13,465 bases of DNA from Gemmatimonadota bacterium (GCA_003221075.1 QHUF01000115.1:1-13465); one strand, 5' to 3'. Positions 1-7,217 are shown, counted from the first letter of the stretch. The notes: generated by a model not told the origin, from the sequence alone. Program-made: numbers and translations.

Positions 1-159
1 CTGTTTCTCCAATACCGCGCCGCAGTGCACCAGATTATGTACATTCGGGATCGGCGCTGCTTCCTCTCGCGATCCTTTCTTGGTGCCTTGGCGTGAGTCG
101 CTCCCTTACTCCGGCTGGCACGGCTGCGACGAGGACTCTCACGGTCCTGGGCAGGAGAT

Positions 160-190
160 AACCATGATATCAAGATACAAAACCATGATA
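160..190. repeat. Pair of 10-base direct repeats, 21-base period
   Basis: AACCATGATA occurs at 160-169 and again at 181-190, exactly 21 bases apart, close to two turns of the helix. Between them is a small palindrome, TATC-AA-GATA (168-177). Same-face half-sites of this kind are sometimes binding sites for a dimeric regulator, and the position upstream of the + strand block would suit an operator. That role is inference. The repeat is short and could be chance in this AT-richer stretch. Confidence 0.35.
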
Positions 191-238
191 GTGCGTCAGG
201 TATCCACCCTCTATCGAGGTAGCTTGATAATTCTGTAG
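164..238 (+). CDS. Possible 24-codon mini-ORF or leader peptide
   Basis: An ATG at 164 is preceded by AGGAG at 153-157 with six bases between, a better ribosome site than most genes in this window have. The frame runs 24 codons to TAG at 236-238 and would give a short basic and hydrophobic peptide starting MISRYKTMIV. It overlaps the direct-repeat pair. I recognise no family, and a start of this quality can arise by chance. It could be a leader peptide for the block beginning at 460, but no attenuator hairpin is obvious. Confidence 0.2.
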   Translation: MISRYKTMIVRQVSTLYRGSLIIL

Positions 239-459
239 CGATCCGACGGCATTATGTGGCCGTATCACTACACTCCTTATCCGCCGAACGATCTACTGCG
301 TCTCGGCTTGATGTCTGCTGCTTTCTCCAGTTTTCTGTGATACATGCTGCCAGCGCAATCCAAAGCCCGATGCTCGTTCGCCATGAGCCAAACGGACCAA
401 GCGCCGGAGTCTTCCAGCGATCATGGTCCGCAATTTCCGACGCGTAGATTGAGTGTTTC

Positions 460-1512
460 ATGGACATGACCGCCCAGGCGTTCGTCGATATGCCAGCCTC
501 CGATCACGGTTTGAAGATCTTCTCCAGCTGCCCTGTTTCCGCGCAAGCTCAGTCCGAGAGATGCATTCGAGAGTTGCAGGAGTTCGCGCGCGCCAGCGAA
601 GGCGCCGGGCACGAAGGCGCCCTCGTATTTACCGACAACAGCCAGCTGGATCCCTGGCTCGTCTCGCAGATCATCGTCGAGTCCACCGAGCGTCTGTGCC
701 CCCTGGTGGCGATTCAGCCGGCGTACATGCATCCCTACAGCGTGGCCAAGATGATCGCGTCGTTCGCGCATCTGTACGGCCGCCGCCTGTATCTCAACAT
801 GGTGGCGGGGGGATTCAAGAACGATTTGCTGGCGTTGAACGACCTCACGCCCCACGACGAGCGTTATGCCCGGCTCCTCGAGTACACCACCGTTATCCAA
901 AGCCTCCTGCGAACGGCGGATCCGGTCAGCTTCGAAGGGCGATACTACAAGGTGACCAACCTCAAGCTGACGCCGCCGCTGCCGGCCGAGTTGATGCCGG
1001 GCGTGCTCGTCTCGGGGTCTTCGGAAGCGGGCATGGATGCGGCGCGGCAACTGAAGGCCACGGCCGTCGAGTATCCCAAGCCGCCGGCCGAGTACGCGGA
1101 CGCGCTTTCGGCGAACCCCGCAGCTAGGGGCATCCGCATCGGCGTCATCGCGCGCTCCGAAGACGCGGAAGCCTGGTCGGTCGCCCGCGCACGGTACCCG
1201 GAAGACCGCAAGGGCCAGCTCACCCACCAGCTGGCGATGAAGGTGTCGGATTCGTCATGGCACCAGCAGCTCTCCGAGCTCGGAAAGACCGAGGCGGGAG
1301 CGGAGAACCCGTACTGGCTGGTACCGTTCCAGAACTACAAGGCCGTCTGCCCCTTTCTTGTGGGAAGCTACGATCGAGTGGCGGAGGAAGTGGCGCGCTA
1401 CGTCGACGTCGGGTACCGCACTTTCATTCTCGACGTGCCCGCGAGCGTGGAAGAGATGCGTCATACCGGCGTCGTGTTCGAGCGCGCCGTCGCGCGTTGC
1501 GTCGCAGCATGA
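460..1512 (+). CDS. Luciferase-like (LLM class) flavin-dependent monooxygenase
   Basis: This 350-residue protein looks like a bacterial-luciferase-type FMN-dependent monooxygenase related to SsuD alkanesulfonate monooxygenase; the usual family length is 330-380. The TIM-barrel core is recognisable: a stretch around residues 90-109 with HPYSVAKMIASFAHLYGRR, then the flavin-site strand LNMVAGG (112-118), then HDERYARLLEY (132-142). Such enzymes use reduced flavin supplied by a separate reductase; none is seen here. The ATG at 460 has a weak ribosome site, and Met11 (490) is an alternative start. Its TGA overlaps the ATG of the adenylating enzyme (ATGA, 1509-1512), implying coupled translation. 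That neighbour suggests a carrier-bound aminoacyl group, or the free amino acid, as substrate, rather than an alkanesulfonate. The family call is firm; the substrate is unknown. Confidence 0.88.
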   Translation: MDMTAQAFVDMPASDHGLKIFSSCPVSAQAQSERCIRELQEFARASEGAGHEGALVFTDNSQLDPWLVSQIIVESTERLCPLVAIQPAYMHPYSVAKMIASFAHLYGRRLYLNMVAGGFKNDLLALNDLTPHDERYARLLEYTTVIQSLLRTADPVSFEGRYYKVTNLKLTPPLPAELMPGVLVSGSSEAGMDAARQLKATAVEYPKPPAEYADALSANPAARGIRIGVIARSEDAEAWSVARARYPEDRKGQLTHQLAMKVSDSSWHQQLSELGKTEAGAENPYWLVPFQNYKAVCPFLVGSYDRVAEEVARYVDVGYRTFILDVPASVEEMRHTGVVFERAVARCVAA

Positions 1513-3185
1513 CCATGCTTTTGCAGCAAGGGGTGACGGCGCAAGCGCAAGCGCGTCCCGAGACGACCGCTCTGGCATTCAAGAATACGCACCTCGAGTA
1601 CGGGGAGCTCGAGGAGGCGAGCAACCGGCTCGCCCACCTGTTGAGGGAAGCCGGGTGCCGGCGCGGAGATCGGGTCGGTCTGCTGATGCCGAAGATGCCC
1701 ACGGCGATCGTGGCCATCCTGGGCGCGTTGAAAGCCGATGCGATCTACGTGCCGCTGGATCCCGCCAGCCCGGCAGCGCGGCAAGCGCGCGTGCTTGAGG
1801 TCAGCGACTGCCGCTGCATACTGGCCGCCGGCCCTGTCAGCCAGAATCTGCGCGGCGCCCTCGCGGCTGCGACGCTCGCGCAGCCGCCCATGATCGGATG
1901 GCTGGACGAAGGCGCACCGCCCGAAGCCGACCCGGCGCCGGCCTTCACCCTATACGATCTCCCCGACTGCCCGGCGACGCCGCCTGCCTGTGCCAACACC
2001 GACGACGACGTCGCGCACATTCTGTTTACGTCGGGTTCCACCGGAATCCCCAAGGGCGTAATGATCACCCACGCGAGCGTGGCGCATTTCCTCCGGTGGG
2101 CGAACAGATACTTCGGCACCGCCCCGTCGGATCGCACCTCCCAGCACCCGCCCTTGCATTTCGATCTTTCGACGTTCGACATCTTCGGCACGCTTTGGGC
2201 GGGGGCGGAGCTGCATCTGGTGCCTCAGGAGCTGAATCTCCTGCCGCACAAGCTGGCACAGTTCATCCGCGAAGCCCGGCTCACGCAGTGGTTCTCGGCA
2301 CCCTCCGTCCTCAATCTCATGGCGAAGTTCGATGTGATCGCCCAAAACGACTTCCCAAGCTTGCGCCGGGTGATGTGGTGCGGGGAGGTGATCCCGACGC
2401 CTACCTTGATCCACTGGATGCGGCGTCTGCCGCACGCACGCTTCACCAATCTTTACGGTCCCACGGAAGCGACCATCGCGAGCAGCTACTATACGGTCCC
2501 GCGTTGCCCGCGCGACGAGCGCGGGCCCATCCCCATCGGCGACGCATGCGACGGCGAGGAGCTGTTGGTCCTGGACGGGCGACTGCAGCCCGTTCCCACC
2601 GGCGACATCGGCGATCTCTATATCCGAGGCACCGGATTGAGCCCGGGTTACTGGTGCGACCGGGAGAAGACCGACAGCGTGTTTCTCCCGTGTCCCGGCG
2701 GAGCGGGTCCGCGCGATCGCATTTATAAGACCGGCGATCTGGCGCGCCGCGGCGCCGACGGCCTCCTCTATTTCCTGGGCCGTGCCGACACGCAGATCAA
2801 GAGCCGAGGCTACCGGATCGAATTGGGTGAGATCGAGGCTGCGCTCCACTCGCTTCCGGCCTTGCGGGAGAGTGCGGTGGTCGCGATTCAATCCGATGGC
2901 TTCGAAGGATGGCTCATCTGCTGCGCGTACGTCCTCGCGTCGGAAAGCGTGGTCTCCGTCGAGAATCTGCGAAAGGACCTGGCGAGGTTGTTGCCTGCTT
3001 ACATGCTTCCGACTCGCTGGGCGCGGCATGAGGCTCTACCCAAGAACGCCAACGGCAAGATCGACCGTCCCCGGTTGAAGAATGCGTTCCTTGTCGCCGA
3101 ATCCCGCGAGGGACAGGTCGAGGCGCCGTCGCCCCGTGACGCCAGCACTGACCGCATGCTGAGCGCGGGGTCGGGGCAAAATTAG
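1509..3185 (+). CDS. Stand-alone amino-acid adenylation enzyme, DltA-like
   Basis: This 558-residue ANL-superfamily enzyme should activate an amino acid with ATP to an aminoacyl-AMP and load it on a carrier protein. Core motifs are all present and in order: the phosphate loop LFTSGSTGIPKG (172-183), NLYGPTEAT (314-322), YKTGD (406-410), GRADTQIKSRGYRIELGEIE (424-443) and PKNANGKIDR (511-520), whose Lys517 is the expected catalytic lysine. There is no fused condensation or carrier domain. The substrate pocket has HFDLS (Asp219, the residue that usually holds the amine) and WCGE (Cys291), which resemble D-alanine-activating DltA rather than large-substrate NRPS domains. The start is set by the ATGA overlap with the monooxygenase; a longer upstream reading frame would overlap that gene and lacks family similarity. 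The carrier gene begins 13 bases downstream. Substrate is probably a small amino acid, with low certainty. Confidence 0.92.
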   Translation: MTMLLQQGVTAQAQARPETTALAFKNTHLEYGELEEASNRLAHLLREAGCRRGDRVGLLMPKMPTAIVAILGALKADAIYVPLDPASPAARQARVLEVSDCRCILAAGPVSQNLRGALAAATLAQPPMIGWLDEGAPPEADPAPAFTLYDLPDCPATPPACANTDDDVAHILFTSGSTGIPKGVMITHASVAHFLRWANRYFGTAPSDRTSQHPPLHFDLSTFDIFGTLWAGAELHLVPQELNLLPHKLAQFIREARLTQWFSAPSVLNLMAKFDVIAQNDFPSLRRVMWCGEVIPTPTLIHWMRRLPHARFTNLYGPTEATIASSYYTVPRCPRDERGPIPIGDACDGEELLVLDGRLQPVPTGDIGDLYIRGTGLSPGYWCDREKTDSVFLPCPGGAGPRDRIYKTGDLARRGADGLLYFLGRADTQIKSRGYRIELGEIEAALHSLPALRESAVVAIQSDGFEGWLICCAYVLASESVVSVENLRKDLARLLPAYMLPTRWARHEALPKNANGKIDRPRLKNAFLVAESREGQVEAPSPRDASTDRMLSAGSGQN

Positions 3186-3198
3186 AGAGGGAACCCCA

Positions 3199-3645
3199 GT
3201 GATCGACACGAACACTATCATCCGGCGCCTCGGCGCTCTATTCGTCGAGAGTCTCCACATCGAGGTGCCGTCCGCTGACACCGATCTTTTCGAAACCGGC
3301 ATCCTCGACTCCCTTCAGCTGGTGGAGTTGCTGGTACAGCTCGAGCAGCGCTTCGGTTTCAAAATCAAGATCGACGACATCGATCTCGACGATTTGCGCA
3401 CGCTCGCGGGGATCGCAGGGCTGGTCGCCTCACGCACAACGGCGGCCGGCTCTCAAATGACGCGGCTGTCTTCCCTTGAAGTCCATCACGGTGCAGGGGA
3501 GCAGGAAGCGAGCCAGCCGGAACTCCAGCCCCGAGGCACCGAACCCCGGGCGGGACGCGCCGAAACGAACCGCGCGCCCACGATCGGTTCAGCGCGGGAT
3601 TCCGTTTCCGCCGAACCGGTGCTCCGTTCGGGCAGCGTGCGGTAG
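3199..3645 (+). CDS. Acyl/peptidyl carrier protein, DltC-like, with unusual C-terminal tail
   Basis: The first 80 or so residues are a carrier domain: a helix, then DLFETGILDSLQLVELL, whose Ser38 in LDSLQ is the expected 4'-phosphopantetheine site, then an acidic helix and a final helix near residues 66-76. It should carry the residue activated by the preceding gene as a thioester. The GTG start at 3199 follows a purine-rich GAGAGGGA ribosome site, and no in-frame ATG precedes the domain. Carrier proteins are normally 75-90 residues; here the frame continues to 148. The extra 65-70 residues are rich in Arg, Ala, Glu, Ser and Pro and look disordered. The tail may be real, or a normal stop may have been lost by mutation or sequencing error. 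Confidence 0.85.
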   Translation: MIDTNTIIRRLGALFVESLHIEVPSADTDLFETGILDSLQLVELLVQLEQRFGFKIKIDDIDLDDLRTLAGIAGLVASRTTAAGSQMTRLSSLEVHHGAGEQEASQPELQPRGTEPRAGRAETNRAPTIGSARDSVSAEPVLRSGSVR

Positions 3646-3697
3646 TGAAACCCGCTTCGCGGCAGCGCGGTCGTCGATGACGACCGGTTGAGCTGCC

Positions 3698-4789
3698 ATG
3701 GCAACGATTCGCATCTTTGCCGAGGACGATGTCCCCGCTGTCGCCGCGCTCTTCGAGCGGGTATATCCGGAGCAGCGCTGGACTTCACCGGCTGCGTGTG
3801 AAGCCTATTTCCGGGAGATACTCTTCAGCAACCCGTGGCGCGACCTCGATCTACCCTCCTGGGTGGCCGAGGAAGATGGCCGCATGGCCGGCTTCGCGGG
3901 AGTGGTGCCGAGGCGGATGGCGTTCCGCGGACGACCGATCCGTGTCGCGGTGGGCTGCCAATTCATGGTGGACCCGAACCGGCGCCATGGTCTGACAGCG
4001 CTGCAATTGGCAAGAGCGGCGCTTTCCGGGCCGCAGGATCTTTTCATCGCCGATGGAGCGAACGAGCTTTCCCGGCAGATTCTGACCGGGCTTGGTGGGA
4101 TAACACCACTGCTCTACAACCTTCACTGGACACGGCCGCTCCGGCCGGCCCGGTACGCACTGTCTCTTCTGGAGGAACGTGGCGCGTTGCCTCCCGCGTT
4201 GACGCTTCCTGCGCGCCCGCTAGGCGCTCTGGTGGATGCGCTGGCGGCTCGGTTGCGCCCGAACCGGCTCCATCGGGAAGAAGTAGAGCTCAGGGAAGAC
4301 CCGCTGGACGCGGCCGCGATGCTGGCCCATCTGCCCGACGTCATGGACGGCAACGCGCTGCAGCCGGTCTATGATGCGCGAGCACTCGCCTGGCTGCTCG
4401 AGCAGTCGGCCCGAAAGACGCGTCACGGAAAGCTGCGTGCGTGCGCCGTGCTCGAGGGCGAGCGGCGGCTGATCGGCTGGTACCTCTATTACGCGCGGGC
4501 GGGCGGCGTCAGCGAAGTCGTCCAGGTTGCGGCGCGCAACGGCTCATTCGGCCGCGTGCTGCAGCGACTCCTGGTCGACGCCTGGCGACAAGGCGCGGCC
4601 GCAGTGCGGGGGCGCCTCGACCCGCGCTACGTTCGGGAGCTTTCGGATCGGCATTGCTGGCTCCGGTGCGATGGTACATGGACGCTAATCCACTCGCGCC
4701 ACGCTGACGTTGCCGCTGCCATCCATCAGGGGAGCGCCTTTCTCAGTCGCCTCGAGGGCGAATGGTGGCTTCGCTTCCAGGGCAGGTGA
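3698..4789 (+). CDS. GNAT-superfamily acyltransferase, probably two tandem GNAT folds
   Basis: The protein has 363 residues. The N-terminal half fits a GNAT domain: the opening strand and helix MATIRIFAEDDVPAVAALFE, a central strand near 62-70 (RMAGFAGVV), and a cofactor-loop-like VDPNRRHGLTALQL (91-104) with the Arg-x-x-Gly spacing used for pyrophosphate binding. A second GNAT-like segment begins near 247 (a strand-turn-strand ending RLIGWYLYYA, 257-266) followed by a helix near 284-299. At 363 residues it is about twice a single GNAT domain. It lies 52 bases after the carrier gene. GNAT enzymes usually use acetyl-CoA, but some take acyl groups from carrier proteins, so it is a candidate to transfer the group loaded by the upstream genes. 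Acceptor and donor are not shown by sequence. The start has a poor ribosome site. Confidence 0.78.
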   Translation: MATIRIFAEDDVPAVAALFERVYPEQRWTSPAACEAYFREILFSNPWRDLDLPSWVAEEDGRMAGFAGVVPRRMAFRGRPIRVAVGCQFMVDPNRRHGLTALQLARAALSGPQDLFIADGANELSRQILTGLGGITPLLYNLHWTRPLRPARYALSLLEERGALPPALTLPARPLGALVDALAARLRPNRLHREEVELREDPLDAAAMLAHLPDVMDGNALQPVYDARALAWLLEQSARKTRHGKLRACAVLEGERRLIGWYLYYARAGGVSEVVQVAARNGSFGRVLQRLLVDAWRQGAAAVRGRLDPRYVRELSDRHCWLRCDGTWTLIHSRHADVAAAIHQGSAFLSRLEGEWWLRFQGR

Positions 4790-4794
4790 GACAA

Positions 4795-4977
4795 ATGGAT
4801 CAAGGTTTCACTAGTCCGGACGAAATATTCGCGTCATCCGGCGTTACTACGATCTTGGACATGTCACCCGATGCGAGCCTGGTGAAACTTGTCTTTCGGA
4901 CTCGAGGTCGATCTGCCGCTCCGACCACTGGCGTACCCGCCAGCAGCCGCGGCGCGACGCGGCAGACCAGCAGTTGA
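4795..4977 (+). CDS. Possible small ORF of unknown function (60 codons)
   Basis: An ATG five bases after the GNAT stop is preceded by AGGTGAG (4784-4790), a reasonable ribosome site overlapping that stop. The frame gives a 60-residue peptide: an acidic N-terminal half (MDQGFTSPDEIFASSG...) and a basic, Ser/Thr/Ala-rich C-terminal half. I recognise no domain, signal peptide or membrane segment. Wobble-position GC is clearly lower than in neighbouring genes, which argues against a long-established gene. It fills most of the 198-base gap before the FemAB-like gene and ends ten bases before that gene's preferred ATG. It could be a real small protein, the remnant of a broken gene, or chance. Confidence 0.3.
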   Translation: MDQGFTSPDEIFASSGVTTILDMSPDASLVKLVFRTRGRSAAPTTGVPASSRGATRQTSS

Positions 4978-4987
4978 GCCTACGGCT

Positions 4988-6226
4988 ATGGATCCAACTC
5001 GCACGACGCACATTCTGCGGACAATGCCAGCGGACAGTTCGCCTCATTCGGCCTCGGCAAAGGCCAGAGCCAGAATGTCCGTCGTTGTGGTGCGCGACCT
5101 GTCGACGCTGTCGGGCTTCGTCCCAGCCTGGGAAGAACTGGCGGCAGCCGCCCTTGAACCCAACGTCTTCTACGAGCATTGGATGTTGCTGCCAGCGCTG
5201 GAAGCATTCGGAGCCGACAAGGATATCAATGTCGTTCTGGTGCTGATCCACGACCCTCACAACCCGGACGCTCCGGCAAAGCTGGGCGGGTTGTTTCCGC
5301 TGGAGCAGATCCCTCGCTACAAAAAACTCATGGTGCCCGTTCTAAGCCTGTGGCAACACGCCCACTGCTACGTGTGCACGCCCTTGGTACGCGCCGATGC
5401 CGCCAGGGAGTGCATGGTCGAGTTGTTTCAGTGGCTCCGGTCCGGCGGAGCAAACGCATCATTGCTGGAACTGAGGTGCATCTCCGGAGACGGGCGGTTC
5501 CACAAGTTGCTGGTCGACCTGTCCAACGAACTTGGGTTGCGGACTTGCATAACCGATATTTTTACGCGTGGTCTGTGGCGCGAACGAAACGAAAAGGACA
5601 CCCTTCCCGAGTCCGCGGTACCGGGCGCCCTGCGCCGGAGGCTGCGTCGCAAGGAGAGGCGCTTGAGCGAACGTGGCCGGGTGGAGCACCTCGCAATGCG
5701 ACCCGAGGACGACATCGGACGCTGGATCGACGAGTTCCTGCGGGTCGAGGCGAGCGGCTGGAAGGGTCAGCGCGGCAGCGCACTGGCCTCCTCGGAGAGC
5801 GATCGCCGCTATTTCACGGAGATTGCGACCTCCGCCTTTCGTCGCGGGCGCTTGCTCATGCTCGGCCTCAATTTCGACGGCCTTCCCATCGCACGTCGGT
5901 GTGCCTTCGTCGCGGGTGAGGGGTCGTTCGCATTCAAAACGGCGTATGACGAGGAATTCGCGGATTTCTCTCCCGGGGCGATACTCGAGATGGACAGCCT
6001 CCGGCAGCTTCAGACGCTGCCCGCCGTGCGCTGGATGGATTCCTGCGCCACCGCGGACAACTTCCTCGTCAATCGGCTCTCGAACGATCGGAAAACAATC
6101 CAGAGCCTCACCGTCGGCCGAGGTGCGTTGGGCGAACTCGTGGTCTCGTGCTTGCCGCTCCTGCAGTGGGCGACTCGCCGGATTCTGATGAGGTCTTCGG
6201 AGGCAACAGCCCATTCCTCTGCCTAG
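4988..6226 (+). CDS. FemAB/BioF2-like (Acetyltransf_6 type) acyltransferase
   Basis: With 412 residues from the chosen ATG, this resembles cytoplasmic GNAT-fold proteins of the FemAB/BioF2-like group that are frequent in exopolysaccharide loci. The core begins near residue 30 (MSVVVVRDL). Typical features are a basic helix LRRRLRRKERRLSERG (215-230), LRVEASGWKGQRG (251-263) and FKTAYDEEFADFSPGAILEMD (316-336), the conserved strand-helix pair of this fold. Family members transfer aminoacyl or acyl groups to amines. The start is unsure: ATGs at 4988, 5024 and 5075 are in frame, and a TTG at 4889 would add a low-complexity Arg/Ala/Pro stretch. The domain boundary favours 4988-5075. It stands between the GNAT gene and the JmjC-like gene and is probably co-transcribed with them. 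The substrate is unknown. Confidence 0.8.
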   Translation: MDPTRTTHILRTMPADSSPHSASAKARARMSVVVVRDLSTLSGFVPAWEELAAAALEPNVFYEHWMLLPALEAFGADKDINVVLVLIHDPHNPDAPAKLGGLFPLEQIPRYKKLMVPVLSLWQHAHCYVCTPLVRADAARECMVELFQWLRSGGANASLLELRCISGDGRFHKLLVDLSNELGLRTCITDIFTRGLWRERNEKDTLPESAVPGALRRRLRRKERRLSERGRVEHLAMRPEDDIGRWIDEFLRVEASGWKGQRGSALASSESDRRYFTEIATSAFRRGRLLMLGLNFDGLPIARRCAFVAGEGSFAFKTAYDEEFADFSPGAILEMDSLRQLQTLPAVRWMDSCATADNFLVNRLSNDRKTIQSLTVGRGALGELVVSCLPLLQWATRRILMRSSEATAHSSA

Positions 6227-6264
6227 GCTCCAGATTCTAGGACGCACGGAAATCCCCGGAAATG

Positions 6265-6271
6265 AAGGAGG
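6265..6271 (+). promoter_or_regulatory. Strong ribosome binding site for the cupin/JmjC-like gene
   Basis: AAGGAGG at 6265-6271, seven bases before the ATG at 6279, is a near-perfect anti-Shine-Dalgarno match and the strongest in the window. It fixes the start of the following gene and suggests that gene is translated efficiently compared with its upstream neighbours, most of which have weak sites. Confidence 0.75.
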
Positions 6272-6278
6272 CAAAGAC

Positions 6279-7217
6279 ATGCAACCCGTAAATCGCGCGG
6301 AAGCACTATCCTTGGGCGGCATCGGCGCCGGCGAGCCGGCCACTGCGGGCCGTTTCTTGGACATCGACCCGGAAACGTTCCGAACCCATTTTAATCGCAA
6401 GCCGTTTCTCTTCCGGCACCATCTATCGGATCATCCGCTGTTCCGGCTTCCCCGGCTGGCGGAGCTCGCCAGAACGCTTCCTCCCGGCATTGTCGAGTAC
6501 AACGCCGGAAAAATCCCGGTGAGCCTTCCCGACTGGGAGAACACCCCCTACACGGGTCTGTCCGCGGAGGAAACCGTCAGACGCATCGAGGAGTGCGGCT
6601 CGTGGATGGTGCTCAAGCGCGCGGAGGCAGATTCCGAGTGCCTGGATGTGCTCAACCGGTGCCTGGACGAGATCGAGCCGCTGTCGGAACCGCTCGAGCC
6701 GGGCATGTGCGAGCGCGAAGCCGCGATCTTCGTGACCTCGCCCTCGTCGATCACACCGTATCACATGGATAAGGAGATCAATTTTCTGCTGCAGATCCGC
6801 GGCAGCAAGACGATCAGCGTGTTCAGCGCGTCGGACCGGGAGGTGCTCTCGGAGGTCGAACTGGAGAAGCACTTTACCGGCGCGGCGATCCACCGCAACA
6901 TGGTGTTCCACGAGCGGTACCAGGAACGCGCCACGGTGTTCGAGCTCAAGGCGGGGTACGGTATCCATATTCCGACGACGGACCCGCACTGGATAAGGAA
7001 CGGCGACCGCGTATCGATCTCGTTCAGCAACGGCTTCAAGACGCGCGCCTCGTTGCAACGCGGCATGATCTACAACCTCAACGGCCGCATGCGGAAGATG
7101 GGCCTGAGTCCGGCGCCCTACGGCAAAGACGCGTTGCGCGACACGATGAAATTGCAGGTTGGTCGCGCGCTTAACCGGGCGCAAAAATGGCTGAACCTAC
7201 AGCCTGCTGAGAGCTGA
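6279..7217 (+). CDS. Cupin/JmjC-like protein, putative Fe(II)/2-oxoglutarate oxygenase
   Basis: This 312-residue protein has the look of the cupin-like JmjC family. It has a His-x-Asp pair in TPYHMDKEINFLLQIRGSKT (His162, Asp164), a lysine 15 residues on (Lys177) where 2-oxoglutarate-binding lysines often sit, and a distal His237 in IPTTDPHWIRNG. Together these give the HxD...H facial triad for Fe(II). The fold would extend over residues 145-255, with a helical C-terminal tail. Family members hydroxylate amino-acid side chains in proteins, peptides or small molecules. In this block a carrier-bound aminoacyl group or a glycan-linked residue is a possible substrate (inference). It is the last + strand gene before the convergent operon, 52 bases after the FemAB-like gene. 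Metal ligands appear intact, so catalytic activity is plausible. Confidence 0.82.
   Translation: MQPVNRAEALSLGGIGAGEPATAGRFLDIDPETFRTHFNRKPFLFRHHLSDHPLFRLPRLAELARTLPPGIVEYNAGKIPVSLPDWENTPYTGLSAEETVRRIEECGSWMVLKRAEADSECLDVLNRCLDEIEPLSEPLEPGMCEREAAIFVTSPSSITPYHMDKEINFLLQIRGSKTISVFSASDREVLSEVELEKHFTGAAIHRNMVFHERYQERATVFELKAGYGIHIPTTDPHWIRNGDRVSISFSNGFKTRASLQRGMIYNLNGRMRKMGLSPAPYGKDALRDTMKLQVGRALNRAQKWLNLQPAES

Larger units (their letters stand above)
1..459. other. Left-edge region without an assignable gene
   Basis: No convincing gene is seen here. All three forward frames are open over the first 90 or so bases, so the end of an upstream gene could lie here. The frame starting at base 1 runs to TGA at 91-93 and could be a C-terminal tail of about 30 residues, but I cannot recognise it or choose between frames. 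From about 160 the DNA is less GC-rich than the genes, as expected for a regulatory spacer before the monooxygenase at 460. I found no -35/-10 pair with good spacing. It contains a 10-base direct repeat and a possible mini-ORF, listed separately. Confidence 0.5.

Noticed and set aside
224..255. Promoter-like TTGATA (224-229) and CATTAT (250-255) upstream of the monooxygenase
   Set aside because: The spacer is 20 bases, too long for a normal sigma-70 promoter, and the -10 match is poor.
421..1227. Long minus-strand open frame opposite the flavin monooxygenase
   Set aside because: Arg- and Gly-rich product with no motifs, fully opposite a gene with clear family features; a GC-rich shadow.
1257..1508. 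N-terminal extension of the adenylation gene back to 1257
   Set aside because: It would overlap the monooxygenase by 250 bases and adds Arg-rich sequence unlike the family; ATG 1509 gives the right domain start.
1950..3029. 359-codon minus-strand open frame opposite the adenylation gene
   Set aside because: No recognisable domain, and the plus strand shows all adenylation motifs through the same region.
5459..6400. 313-codon minus-strand open frame opposite the FemAB/BioF2-like gene
   Set aside because: No motif, crosses the end of one plus gene and the start of another; shadow.
6423..7184. 253-codon minus-strand open frame opposite the JmjC-like gene
   Set aside because: His/Arg/Ala-rich shadow of a gene with intact metal ligands and a strong ribosome site.
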